Assembly: GCA_900470805.1 (NCBI GenBank)
Contig: UCCA01000007.1
Coordinates: forward strand, 22,770 to 86,769
Direction of reading: 5' to 3'
Source of the DNA: Hyphomicrobiales bacterium
GTDB lineage: Bacteria; Pseudomonadota; Alphaproteobacteria; Rhizobiales; Rhizobiaceae
DNA: 64,000 nucleotides
Below, piece by piece: positions 7,950 through 16,866 of this stretch (position 1 is its first letter; each line of letters begins with the position of its first letter). Below the pieces are notes generated by a model. It was not told the origin of the DNA, searched no databases, and worked only from the letters and a program-made list of their open reading frames with translations. The translations under genes were made by a program, and so were the position numbers.

Positions 7950-9434
7950 TTGAATTATGTTTCCCGTTCCTCGTTGTCCAGCAAGGCGTCTGGACAGTTC
8001 TTCACACCCGCCCATGTCGCCAGATCCCTGGTCTCATGGGTGCGCCGAAATAGTGCAGACGTTCTGCTCGACCCCTCTTGCGGTGAGGGCGTCATGCTGG
8101 CAGAGCACACGAACTCGCGCGGTATTGAGCGCGACCCCTATACGGCTTGGCGAGCGCGAGAGAGAAATCCGAACGCTCGTGTTGACGCTACCGACTTTTT
8201 CTTATGGGCGGCCGATACCGATGAGCGCTTCGACTGCGCGGCTGGAAATCCCCCGTTCATTCGTTCCCAGCGCTTCAAGGGATCGTCGAAGGCCGCCGCG
8301 AGGTCGATTTGCGAGGCGGAGGGTGTGACGTTGAGCGGCCTTAGCTCGGCGTGGGTTGCTTTTCTGATTGCTACTTCCTCACTGTTGAAACTTGGCGGCA
8401 GGATGGCCTTCGTGGTTCCAGCCGAGATCGGGCACGCGCCCTACGCTACTGCACTCATTGAGTATCTGTTGGGATCCTTTTCCAAGGTCCAAGTGGTAGC
8501 AGTGAGAGAGAAAATATTCCCACGCATATCCGAAGACTGCTGGCTACTCTATTGCGAAGGAAGGGGCGGGCGAACTCATCAGGTTCACTTCTCGACGCTT
8601 GATTCCTTCATGGAGTGCCCTTGGCCTCCGACGGACACGGAAGTGATCAGTTGGGCTTATTTGAGAAAAAATTGGCGCGGTCGGCTGCGGCCTCTATTAA
8701 TTCCGCCCGGTGCAAGGCGGGCTTATCTGGAGGCTGCAGCGCATTCTGACGCGACACGCTTCGGTGACTTTGCAAAGATTGGGATTGGCTACATTACCGG
8801 CGACAACGACTTCTTTCACCTGTCCCGATCGCAAATCGCTGAACACCAAGTTCCAGATGAGCTTCTGGTGCCGACCGTCAGGCGCGGCGCAAACCTGGTA
8901 TGCAACGTCATAGATCAGACGGCTTTGGAGGTGTGGGATGCAGAGGACCAGCCTTGTCACCTTCTATGCATTCCCACGGGAACTGAGATGCCACTGACCG
9001 TACTCCGGTACCTGGAAAGCGATGCCGGACAGAGAGCGCGGGCCGCCTACAAATGTCGGGTACGGCCGGTCTGGTACTCAGTTCCAGGCGTGACTATTCC
9101 AGACTACTTCCTCCAATATATGTCGGGCTCTGAAGTGCACCTTTCGGCGAACGCAGCAGGTGCCGCTTGCACCAACAGCATTCATGCGGTGCGCATCACT
9201 GATGTGGAACGTGCCCAACGAGCCCTGCCCTTGTGGTCATCTGTCCTAACCAAGCTAAGTTGCGAACTCGAAGGTCATCCGCTGGGTGGCGGGATGTTAA
9301 AGCTGGAACCGCGCGAGGCTCAACGGATTCTCTTCCAACCTTATTGCTACGACTGGGAGGTCATTCGAGAGGCTCGCCAAGTCTTGATGCGATGGCGTCA
9401 CCAAACGGATTTTACAAATCCCACGGCATCTTGA
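7950..9434 (+). CDS. N6-adenine DNA methyltransferase (Eco57I/TaqI-like)
   Basis: The N-terminus has the N6 methylase opening GQFFTPAHVARSLVSW, the SAM-binding motif LLDPSCGEGVML (motif I), an acidic residue pair GIERDP, and the catalytic motif IV NPPF at residue ~94. About 400 residues of C-terminal sequence would include the target-recognition region, as in TaqI-type enzymes. The product should transfer a methyl group from SAM to adenine N6 in a specific DNA site. The first codon is a TTG at 7950 without a good ribosome binding site, so the start is uncertain. No restriction endonuclease frame is visible on either side, so it looks like an orphan methylase or the remnant of a restriction-modification pair. 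Confidence 0.8.
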   Translation: MNYVSRSSLSSKASGQFFTPAHVARSLVSWVRRNSADVLLDPSCGEGVMLAEHTNSRGIERDPYTAWRARERNPNARVDATDFFLWAADTDERFDCAAGNPPFIRSQRFKGSSKAAARSICEAEGVTLSGLSSAWVAFLIATSSLLKLGGRMAFVVPAEIGHAPYATALIEYLLGSFSKVQVVAVREKIFPRISEDCWLLYCEGRGGRTHQVHFSTLDSFMECPWPPTDTEVISWAYLRKNWRGRLRPLLIPPGARRAYLEAAAHSDATRFGDFAKIGIGYITGDNDFFHLSRSQIAEHQVPDELLVPTVRRGANLVCNVIDQTALEVWDAEDQPCHLLCIPTGTEMPLTVLRYLESDAGQRARAAYKCRVRPVWYSVPGVTIPDYFLQYMSGSEVHLSANAAGAACTNSIHAVRITDVERAQRALPLWSSVLTKLSCELEGHPLGGGMLKLEPREAQRILFQPYCYDWEVIREARQVLMRWRHQTDFTNPTAS

Positions 9435-9811
9435 CAGCCATCGGCCCGGCTATCAGCGAACGGTTCGCTGCAAAGGTAAACGCAAGGCGGCGACAAGGCC
9501 CACCGTACTTGCTCAGGAAAGCCTCGGCGACTGCCTTGGTAGCGAAACAATGAACGTCGCAATGTCGGTCATGAAACTGAGTGATTCCATAATCACCGCA
9601 TCAGAATAGACATTAGCGTTTTCATATACATAAGACTAGGAAGATGCTCTTGCAACCCGCTGGAGTACAACTCGCTCAGCTCTCTTTTGCCGTTCGGGCA
9701 AGTCGATGAACATAGCTTTCGTTGAGACCTTCAGCGCGGTTCGTCACTGTCATCGAGCCCTCGCCCAAATCTTCTTCGCCGACTTGGCTCGCCCGGTGCC
9801 GCCCGGCATAA
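9435..9811. other. Intergenic, no gene seen
   Basis: About 375 bases between the methyltransferase and the GGDEF-EAL gene. Short frames here have no recognisable similarity; no partner endonuclease is seen. Confidence 0.4.
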
Positions 9812-11758
9812 TCAAGCGGCACTAAGCAACTCGGCTGCCACCGGCATCCCCAAGTGAAACCCCTGAACGCGGTCGATACGAAGATCTTTCAGCAACGACA
9901 GCTGCGCCGCAGTCTCCACGCCTTCCACTAGGATCGTGTTCCCTCGATTGCGGATGAGAGCAATCATGTCTTGGAGCATGGTCAACCCGCGTGGGGTCGA
10001 GCAGTCGTGAAGGAACGTCCTATCGACTTTGACTGTTTGGAACTCGATCGCCCTTAGCCAAGAGAGGCCTGCAAAACCAGATCCAAAGTCATCGAGCCAG
10101 ATCTCAACGCCGAGCGCCCGCAAATCGGATATGCATCTGAGCACCTCCAACTGCATATCCATATCCAAGCCCTCGGTCACTTCCAGGGCCAACCGGGAAC
10201 CGTTTACACCGCAGCTGCTGAGGATGTCAGCGACACTGGCAGCGAAGCCCGGTGAACGAAGCTGTATAGGGGATACGTTGACACTGACGGTCGCCATCCG
10301 GTCCGTCATCAGGATATCTCGGCACGCGGTCTCGATGGCCCACCTTCCAAGTTCCAAGATCGCGCCGGTTCGTTCTGCAACCGGAATGAAGATTTTCGGT
10401 GAGACAGCCGTTCCGTCGGGCATCTTAAGGCGCATCAGGGCTTCCACTGCCCTCGCCCTCTCGTGGGTGACATCGAATATTGGTTGGTAGACGAGCGAGA
10501 CAAGCTTCCGATCGATTGCGGCGGCCAGCAGCGGGATGAGCTTACCAACACTGTCGTCGGGCCGAGGCAAGGCCGGATCGAAATGCCGAATGCAGTTCCG
10601 CCCGCTTGCTTTTGCGCTGTACAAGGCGAGATCGGCCTCACGCACCAACCGTTCGACCTTTTCGACTGACTGCTCCCGCGTGAAGGCCACTCCGATGCTT
10701 ACTGTAACGATAGATCGGTCATCTGGCCGCTCGTCGTGAGCGATAGCCAGAAATTCCACCTCCATTTTGATCTTCTCTGCGACGATCATTGCGGTCTTAG
10801 GGGTTTCAATGGGGAGCACCACAATGAACTCCTCACCGCCGTACCTACCGATCATTCCCCCGGCAGCCTCTACAACGCTCCGCAACGCGCCAGCGATGAC
10901 AGTAAGACAACGGTCACCTTCCTGGTGACCATAGCGGTCGTTGAACCGTTTGAAGAAATCGACGTCGATGAGAAAGACGGAGAAGTCGCGGCGGTCATTG
11001 GTCCATGCTGTCCAGCACTCGTCGAGCCGCCGGTCCAATGCCCGCCTGTTGTTTATGCCTGTCAGATAGTCGGTATGTGAGAGTTCCAGCAGTGCCTTCC
11101 CGCGTTCGGACGCCTCCCAATGCTGGTGGCGAGCCTCAGCCGCCTTCAGAAGTACCTTCCGCCGTTCTGCGTTAAGGCTCCAATTGACAAAGGAAGTGAA
11201 CAGAAAGCACGAAATGTAGAACAATCCGAAGGCAATCTTATAGGTCGCGCTTGATGGAAAGAACTCCTGGATCGTGAGGAAAAATGCGCAGAGCACGAGG
11301 CTGGAAGTAGCGACCGATAAGCGAAAAGGGAAACTAAAAAACAGGTTGGCGCCCATCATGAAGATAGCGCCAAATATCATGTAGTAGGACATGGCGACCA
11401 CGTCTGTCGTTCCAATCGCGGGCCACAGCCAGCCGATGTACCCTACGAGGAGCGCAGACGCACAGGTGACGTCAAGCCAAAACGTTCTCGTTTTGGCGAG
11501 CCGCAGGATCTCGAAGGTGAGTAGGGCGATCACCGCAACAGCGAATCGAGCAGCTATTGTTACGGGCGCGACATCGGGGATGAGCCACTGATCTGGGAGG
11601 GCAAAAGCAACATAAACCGCCACTGCGACCCATAGGCCCCGCCGCGTGCTACGCCGTCGCAAAGCATCATTCTCGATCTCCAGAGAATTACGGGCCTCTT
11701 CAAATGAAATCTTTGCGTTTAAATGCTCTGCTCGGAAATCTGGGTAGGTCACACTCAT
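9812..11758 (-). CDS. Membrane-bound GGDEF-EAL protein (c-di-GMP turnover)
   Basis: A 648-residue inner-membrane signalling protein. A short cytoplasmic N-terminus is followed by about six hydrophobic helices (residues ~42-192). A GGDEF domain comes next, with signature GGEEF (~305) and no RxxD inhibitory site five residues before it. The EAL domain (~405-645) keeps the catalytic pattern: EAL, NVS, EVTE, DDFGSG, KVDR and EGVET. Both cyclase (GTP to c-di-GMP) and phosphodiesterase (to pGpG) activity therefore look possible. The membrane sensor module is of unknown ligand. It is divergent from the methyltransferase gene at 11966, with about 200 bp between them. Confidence 0.92.
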   Translation of the reverse strand: MSVTYPDFRAEHLNAKISFEEARNSLEIENDALRRRSTRRGLWVAVAVYVAFALPDQWLIPDVAPVTIAARFAVAVIALLTFEILRLAKTRTFWLDVTCASALLVGYIGWLWPAIGTTDVVAMSYYMIFGAIFMMGANLFFSFPFRLSVATSSLVLCAFFLTIQEFFPSSATYKIAFGLFYISCFLFTSFVNWSLNAERRKVLLKAAEARHQHWEASERGKALLELSHTDYLTGINNRRALDRRLDECWTAWTNDRRDFSVFLIDVDFFKRFNDRYGHQEGDRCLTVIAGALRSVVEAAGGMIGRYGGEEFIVVLPIETPKTAMIVAEKIKMEVEFLAIAHDERPDDRSIVTVSIGVAFTREQSVEKVERLVREADLALYSAKASGRNCIRHFDPALPRPDDSVGKLIPLLAAAIDRKLVSLVYQPIFDVTHERARAVEALMRLKMPDGTAVSPKIFIPVAERTGAILELGRWAIETACRDILMTDRMATVSVNVSPIQLRSPGFAASVADILSSCGVNGSRLALEVTEGLDMDMQLEVLRCISDLRALGVEIWLDDFGSGFAGLSWLRAIEFQTVKVDRTFLHDCSTPRGLTMLQDMIALIRNRGNTILVEGVETAAQLSLLKDLRIDRVQGFHLGMPVAAELLSAA

Positions 11759-11965
11759 GCAAACACCCGCAATTCATAGCGGGACAATCCCGGCATAAAG
11801 TAAGACATGCTTTGGCGCCCTCCAAAAGCTACTGCTAGCAACTTGCGACCAATTCGTCTGATTACTTCGCACTTTTAGAGGGCATATTTTTTACCCGCAA
11901 CAGTAGAATTACCCTTATCCCGCGTAGATTCTAGTCGCCTCATTCTCCATGGTTGATTATGCTTA

Positions 11966-13033
11966 ATGCATCGCCAATGGGGTCTCGTAATGGCACAGAG
12001 CGTTTTCTTAGACGGGGAGAGCCTCGTCCTTCCCAATGCAATTCGTCAGGCTGCCAACGGGGTTGAAGCTCCGGATCTCACGCGCCTATCTTCGGCGGAG
12101 GCTGAGCTTGCACTCACTCTTGAACTAGCTATCCAACAGTTCGTATCAAGCGTCGAGCCATCCCTAATTATTTCGCGTCTGGCGCGTTCGCTGCATGATA
12201 TGCGTCGCAACCTCCACGTAGCGGTGTGGGACGAGATTGTTACGATAGCTCAGTCGCATCCTGTCGCGGAATTTCTGCTTCAAGATCCTCTGACTGCCTG
12301 GTCATTCGCGAAACCGCGCGGATACTCCGGCGATGCGCATCTTCTAGATTTTATCTACGGACGGCCTGAGGTACAGGCAGACATCACATCGGCGAGCAAG
12401 CTGGGACAAGGGATATACAGCTACACTGCCAATGCATCGTCGTCCGTCGCAGTTCGAGAACGTCGGGACATTCTCGCCCGTCGCGTCGACTGGTTTGCAG
12501 CGGCAGGAGCTGGTCCGATTGACGTTCTTGCCATCGCGTCGGGGCATCTCCGCGAAGCGTCGCTCTCCCAAGCTCTAGTCGCCAAACGCGTCGGGCGGTG
12601 GGTCGCCCTGGATCAAGATCCTCTCAGCGTCGGCCTCGTCGCTCGCGACTTCACCGGCACCGTTGTCGAGTCAGTGAACGGCTCGGTGAAATCGTTGCTT
12701 GCTGGAAGGCACGCCCTGGGCATGTTCAACTTTGTGTATGCAGCAGGCCTGTACGACTACTTGCCTGATCCTGTCGCTATCAAGCTTGCCAAGAAATGCG
12801 TCAGCATGCTCAAGCCTGGCGGGACATTCCTGTTCGCTAATTTCTCACCCGAGACAGATGTCGACGGGTACATGGAGACATTCATGAATTGGCGACTGCT
12901 CTTGCGGTCAGAACACGATATGGCCCGGCTGGCAAATGAGTGTGCTCGTGAGGTCGATGTCGATGTCGATGCGTCGGTTTGGTCCGGCTCGAACCGCAGC
13001 GTCGTCTATTGCGAAATCACGAGGAAGCTCTAG
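11966..13033 (+). CDS. Class I SAM-dependent methyltransferase
   Basis: The protein carries FAKPRGYSGDAHLLDFIYG near residue 110, a signature I associate with the methyltransferase group containing 3-hydroxypalmitate methyl ester (PhcB-type) enzymes, then a Rossmann motif region (IDVLAIASGHLREASLS), an acidic strand end (VALDQDP) and the post-I block MLKPGGTFLFANFSP. The glycine motif is degenerate, as in that group. An N-terminal helical region of ~90 residues precedes. The first ATG is 11966; ATG 11990 (MAQSVF) is an equally plausible start. The substrate is not known; a fatty-acid-derived signal is only a guess from the family resemblance. Confidence 0.7.
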   Translation: MHRQWGLVMAQSVFLDGESLVLPNAIRQAANGVEAPDLTRLSSAEAELALTLELAIQQFVSSVEPSLIISRLARSLHDMRRNLHVAVWDEIVTIAQSHPVAEFLLQDPLTAWSFAKPRGYSGDAHLLDFIYGRPEVQADITSASKLGQGIYSYTANASSSVAVRERRDILARRVDWFAAAGAGPIDVLAIASGHLREASLSQALVAKRVGRWVALDQDPLSVGLVARDFTGTVVESVNGSVKSLLAGRHALGMFNFVYAAGLYDYLPDPVAIKLAKKCVSMLKPGGTFLFANFSPETDVDGYMETFMNWRLLLRSEHDMARLANECAREVDVDVDASVWSGSNRSVVYCEITRKL

Positions 13034-13200
13034 CGCCAGGTTTTATTGAACCTATAGCTTTTCCCCAAGGATCAATTCATTGTGCTGATCCCTACCCAGG
13101 CCGACGAGGTACCTCGGTCGCGTCACTCATCTTACAGGATTCTGAAAGGCTGCACCGAGGTGGGGACGAAGACATCATCATCTAAGCAGGAGTTCAGGTA

Positions 13201-13548
13201 TTGAAAAGGACACCTTTCCTAGCGGCCGCTCTGCTCGCTCCCTTCCCTTTGATATTCGCAGCAGCATCCAACGCCGCCGAACCGGGGATCGTAGCCTGTA
13301 AATTCGAAAAGCTGCCTCAGATGATCCTGACAATTCGAGGCGGAATGGGAGCATCAGATAACACACTGCAGATCGGCCAGTCCAAGCCAGTCCCGATGGG
13401 CGTCGGATCCAATCTGATGTCAGCTGAAGTTGGTGCTCGATCGTTCACCTTCTCGCTGCGTCTGCCAGCAAATGTGTCGGTAAGCGCTCCGGGACAAGAT
13501 ACACTGACCTATTACGGCGACTGCATCAGCACCCTTCAACCGGATTAA
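13201..13548 (+). CDS. Small exported protein
   Basis: A 115-residue protein that starts with TTG 13201, placed by AGGAG at 13188-13192. The N-terminus MKRTPFLAAALLAPF with an Ala-rich stretch ending ASNAAEP is a signal peptide, cleaved about residue 26. The mature ~90 residues contain two Cys that could form a disulfide, and look beta-rich. No family recognised; it sits 50 bp ahead of another exported protein of similar style. Confidence 0.7.
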   Translation: MKRTPFLAAALLAPFPLIFAAASNAAEPGIVACKFEKLPQMILTIRGGMGASDNTLQIGQSKPVPMGVGSNLMSAEVGARSFTFSLRLPANVSVSAPGQDTLTYYGDCISTLQPD

Positions 13549-13598
13549 TTCCTGCCTACCGGGAACCACCTCATCACCGCTTCGCGCGAAAGGTCCGC

Positions 13599-14084
13599 AT
13601 GTTGAAACGACAAAACTTCACCCGCTTTAGCATGACGGCGTCCTTGCTTTTGGTGGCTTTCTCCACGTCGGCCGTAGCCCAGACGAAAATCGGGAATGCC
13701 ACTGCAATGACACTAAGCGGCACCTGCGATAAATTGGTGATTGGAAGGCAGAAGCTCGGCGACAGCTGTGACGGCAAATTGTTGAGCATGTCGTATCCGG
13801 ATGGTCGCGTCGGCTTCTATTTCATCACAGACGATGGCCGAGCGATTACGTTCAGCGGGATGGACGGTGCCAACCCGACCCCAGACACCGATGTGGTTGA
13901 TCTCGACAAGGTCATCATCGGTGTCAAAGGAAAGCCAAACAATCCGAAAGTCTTCAATGCGAGCGGCACCTGCAAGTACAGCAATCCCTACCTGGGCGAG
14001 GCCATGGTGACGTGCAACGGCAAAACGAGCGACGGGCAAACATTCTCAGCTAGTTTTACAACCGACGGCAGCCCACCACGATGA
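13599..14084 (+). CDS. Exported hypothetical protein
   Basis: A 161-residue protein with a signal peptide (MTASLLLVAFSTSAVAQT, cut after AQ). The mature part has four Cys (SGTCDKL, DSCDGK, SGTCKYS, MVTCNG) in two similarly arranged pairs, suggesting disulfide-linked beta structure in the periplasm. It follows the exported protein at 13201 on the same strand, so the two are probably coexpressed. Function unknown. Confidence 0.75.
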   Translation: MLKRQNFTRFSMTASLLLVAFSTSAVAQTKIGNATAMTLSGTCDKLVIGRQKLGDSCDGKLLSMSYPDGRVGFYFITDDGRAITFSGMDGANPTPDTDVVDLDKVIIGVKGKPNNPKVFNASGTCKYSNPYLGEAMVTCNGKTSDGQTFSASFTTDGSPPR

Positions 14085-14425
14085 GAATCCCGACGTGGTG
14101 CCTATCGAGCACGCGAAGCCTTCTTGCCATACCTTCTTCGCTAGGTAAGTCGCGGAGGCGTAGTCGTCATGAAATCCCAGTTTGAAATGCGCCAGAGAGG
14201 CGTCTTGCCTTAGCGCCAGCTGAATATAGATTGGCGAGCTACGGTCCCGATATAAACTATTACGTGCGCCGAGGTGACACGTTGCAGCCTATACATCAGT
14301 ACAATACCTCAAATTAGCTATTTTATTGTTTCCGTACATTGCGGCATAATCCGCTAATACGTACACAATCGATACCCTTCGACGAATATTGTCTGATCTT
14401 ACATTTTCTCGACAACGGGGGCAGC
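14085..14425. other. Intergenic, promoter region of the VirD4-like operon
   Basis: About 340 bases, A/T-rich towards the right end, without a convincing gene. It must contain the promoter for the plus-strand operon beginning at 14426. No clear operator was found. Confidence 0.4.
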
Positions 14426-14536
14426 ATGAAGACTGTTGAGAGGCTGGATTTGACTGGGAAGGCAGGTCGAACGACCGCTTCAGCCCCGGCTCTGCTCGTA
14501 CATATCGATCAGCTTTCGGTGGAGACGCGATGGTAG
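14426..14536 (+). CDS. 36-residue peptide coupled to the next gene
   Basis: ATG 14426 is preceded by CGGGGGC at a good distance and encodes MKTVERLDLTGKAGRTTAS and 17 further residues. Its TAG stop lies inside ATGGTAG, so it overlaps the start of the next gene (14530) by seven bases. This tight overlap with a good start site supports real translation, at least as a leader that couples to the 246-residue gene. The peptide has no recognisable family. Confidence 0.5.
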   Translation: MKTVERLDLTGKAGRTTASAPALLVHIDQLSVETRW

Positions 14537-15270
14537 GCGGCCCTACTTTCCGCATTGATCCCCCGATCGCAGGCAACTGGAAAAACTTGGGGGAGCGCAT
14601 GGCTCCGCTGCTCCTCTCCCGTCTCGCTGAAACCGGCTACTTTGCCGACAGCGATTATCCCTACCCGCTTGTTCGCGTTCTTCCCTTGGATTTTTATCCA
14701 GGCTGGATCCTGTGTGACTTTCCAACAAAGGAAACCCGCCCCCTCGCTGACGACGAGAAACCAGCGCCAGGTCTCTCAGAAGGCCTCATTGAAACTGGCC
14801 GGGGGTGCCACAGCTTCCTGTATGGCGCCGACGGATTTACCGCGCTAGATGGCTCTTCTGCCGCGATACACCGGCATAACGCGGTCCATGGCATCGATCT
14901 TTCCACTCCAGAGAATGTGATATCCTATTTCCGCTTTTTCTGTTTCTTTGTACGTGGCGACGCGGGTCCTTTTGAAGTTGCAGACAACCCTACAACTTTT
15001 TGGCTTTCCGCCGACGCCGATGGCAAGCGGGTCCCGGCCTTGGCGGAGCCGCCACAACTTTCCGCAAGGACACCCGAAGGCGGTTCATCGCTTGTGGCGA
15101 CGATATTTCATGCAGGACAGCTTTTCCATTCAAGGTTCCTAGTCGCGCCGAACGGGGATGTATCCATGAACGATGACGACGTGGTCGCCGCGCATGTCGT
15201 TCGTCGCCCTGCATTATCTTTCGTAAATACGCTCAGATTTTTGCAGGAGGCGAATATTGAACCAGCTTGA
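14530..15270 (+). CDS. Hypothetical protein, first large gene of the VirD4-like operon
   Basis: A 246-residue soluble protein without signal peptide or membrane helix. Aromatic residues and prolines are evenly spread (YPYPLVRVLPLDFYPGW, FRFFCFFVRGDAGPF), suggesting a compact globular alpha/beta fold; I recognise no domain. Its start overlaps the preceding 36-residue frame, and its last 14 bases overlap the TTG start of the coupling-protein-like ATPase, so translation of the three is likely coupled. This makes it a candidate partner or chaperone of the ATPase. Confidence 0.75.
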   Translation: MVGGPTFRIDPPIAGNWKNLGERMAPLLLSRLAETGYFADSDYPYPLVRVLPLDFYPGWILCDFPTKETRPLADDEKPAPGLSEGLIETGRGCHSFLYGADGFTALDGSSAAIHRHNAVHGIDLSTPENVISYFRFFCFFVRGDAGPFEVADNPTTFWLSADADGKRVPALAEPPQLSARTPEGGSSLVATIFHAGQLFHSRFLVAPNGDVSMNDDDVVAAHVVRRPALSFVNTLRFLQEANIEPA

Positions 15271-16834
15271 GCGGTTAGGAGCCAAGACAACCTTCGCGGA
15301 AGCTACAGAAGCGGCATCCTCACTGATCGAGTTGCCTGAGAAGCTGGATGCTGACGGCATTTTGGTCGGTTGGTCGATGGAAAAAATGCATCAACGATCT
15401 CCCGTCGGGTTCACGTTCGGCGACCCGGACCGGACACCTGACAACGGATTCGTTGACCCAATCCTGATGAACGGAGAAGGTCACATCGTTACGATCGCTC
15501 CCACCGGGGCTGGCAAAGGCGTCGGCTGTGTTATCCCCGCACTGCTCCGTCATACCGGTCCCGCGATTGTCATCGATCCCAAAGGTGAAAACGCTGTTGT
15601 TACGGCTCGTCGACGGCAAGAGATGGGCCAGGAGGTAATTGTTCTAGATCCTACAGGTGTTACCGGCCTGCCTTCAGGATCTCTCAATCCTCTTGACCTT
15701 ATCGATCCTTCCGATGCAAGCGGTGTCGACCAAGCTGCCGCAATTGTGGCGGCCATGTTGCCTGCGGATCTCGACTCCGCCCGAAATCGCTTTTGGTTGA
15801 ATCGGGGTCGTCAGCTTCTGACCGCCGTCGTGCTCCATGTCGTAACGGATTTGCCGCCGGAACATAGAAATATCAGCAAGGTCAGGGAGATTGTAAACCA
15901 AGTAGCATCAGACCCGGCTCAGTTTGCACAGTTGCTTAGTGCGTCGAGACATCCGGAAGTTAGACTCATAGAGGGCAATCTGCGTATCTCGGCTTCCGAG
16001 ACGCTTGGCGGCATTTTGTCGTTCGCCCAAGAGGGCGTTGACTTTCTTCGCGGACCGCAAGTGGCGGCATCCATGGCGCATACCTCTTTTGACATCAATA
16101 AGGTCACGCGGGGTACGCCGTTGACGATTTTCATCGTCATTCCTCCTCATCTCATGGAAAGCCTCAGTCGCGTTCTGCGACTTTGGATAAGCATGCTAAT
16201 GGGTTTGGTCATGCGCAGGCGTAGCCGACCGCCAACGCCAACACTTTTCATTCTCGATGAAGCCGCACAGCTCGGTGAACTTAGTGAGCTGCGTACTGCA
16301 ATCACGTTGATGCGCGGCTATGGCCTTCAGACGTGGAGCTTCTGGCAAGACGTCAGTCAGCTCAAGTTGCTGTATCCGCTGGACTGGCAGACGATGGTGA
16401 ACAATTGCAGGGTAATGCAGTCGTTTGGCCCGAACAATCTAAACGCTGCACGAGACATGACGGATTTGATGGGCTTCGTTTCCGCCGAGCGGTTCTTAAA
16501 CCTCGCGGCCGATGAGATGTTGCTTCAAATCGCGGGTGACGAAGTAATCGCGGCACGGCGACCGAACTATCTTACGGATCCTATATTCCAAGGGCAGTTC
16601 GACAACAACTCTCTTTTTGACGCCAACCGTGATCCAGTCCCAGAACCAAAGCCGATCAGAGAATATCTGCGCCCAGCGAGATCTGTTGTTGACGGTCGCC
16701 TTTTGCCGAGGCGACCTGCACTTATGCCCAACCGACGGAATGCCATCGACCAGCTAATAGCAGCGACGGTTTTGAAATCGATCAGTGGCACGGCAGCAAA
16801 AAAGCGGCCTGGAAAAACATCGCAAGACAAATGA
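15257..16834 (+). CDS. Soluble VirD4/TraG-like coupling ATPase
   Basis: A P-loop ATPase of the type IV coupling protein family. Walker A is APTGAGKGVG (residues ~81-90), followed by the characteristic AIVIDPKGEN strand; Walker B is LFILDEAAQLG (~330-340), then the LRTAITLMRGYGLQTWSFWQD block typical of VirD4/TraG. It is 525 residues and lacks the N-terminal transmembrane helices of normal coupling proteins, so it should be cytosolic or recruited by a partner. TTG 15257 is chosen because AGGAGG lies at 15245-15250. There is no relaxase, oriT-linked gene or VirB/Trb gene in the window. The family normally delivers DNA or protein to a type IV channel; here the substrate is unknown. Confidence 0.9.
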   Translation: MNQLERLGAKTTFAEATEAASSLIELPEKLDADGILVGWSMEKMHQRSPVGFTFGDPDRTPDNGFVDPILMNGEGHIVTIAPTGAGKGVGCVIPALLRHTGPAIVIDPKGENAVVTARRRQEMGQEVIVLDPTGVTGLPSGSLNPLDLIDPSDASGVDQAAAIVAAMLPADLDSARNRFWLNRGRQLLTAVVLHVVTDLPPEHRNISKVREIVNQVASDPAQFAQLLSASRHPEVRLIEGNLRISASETLGGILSFAQEGVDFLRGPQVAASMAHTSFDINKVTRGTPLTIFIVIPPHLMESLSRVLRLWISMLMGLVMRRRSRPPTPTLFILDEAAQLGELSELRTAITLMRGYGLQTWSFWQDVSQLKLLYPLDWQTMVNNCRVMQSFGPNNLNAARDMTDLMGFVSAERFLNLAADEMLLQIAGDEVIAARRPNYLTDPIFQGQFDNNSLFDANRDPVPEPKPIREYLRPARSVVDGRLLPRRPALMPNRRNAIDQLIAATVLKSISGTAAKKRPGKTSQDK

Positions 16835-16866
16835 CCTAATCACATCCACTGCGGAGGAGGCCTCGC

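Noticed and set aside
15257..16834. Reading the VirD4-like gene as evidence of a conjugative system here
   Set aside because: No relaxase, mating-pair or entry-exclusion gene is present in 64 kb, so conjugation cannot be claimed from this window.
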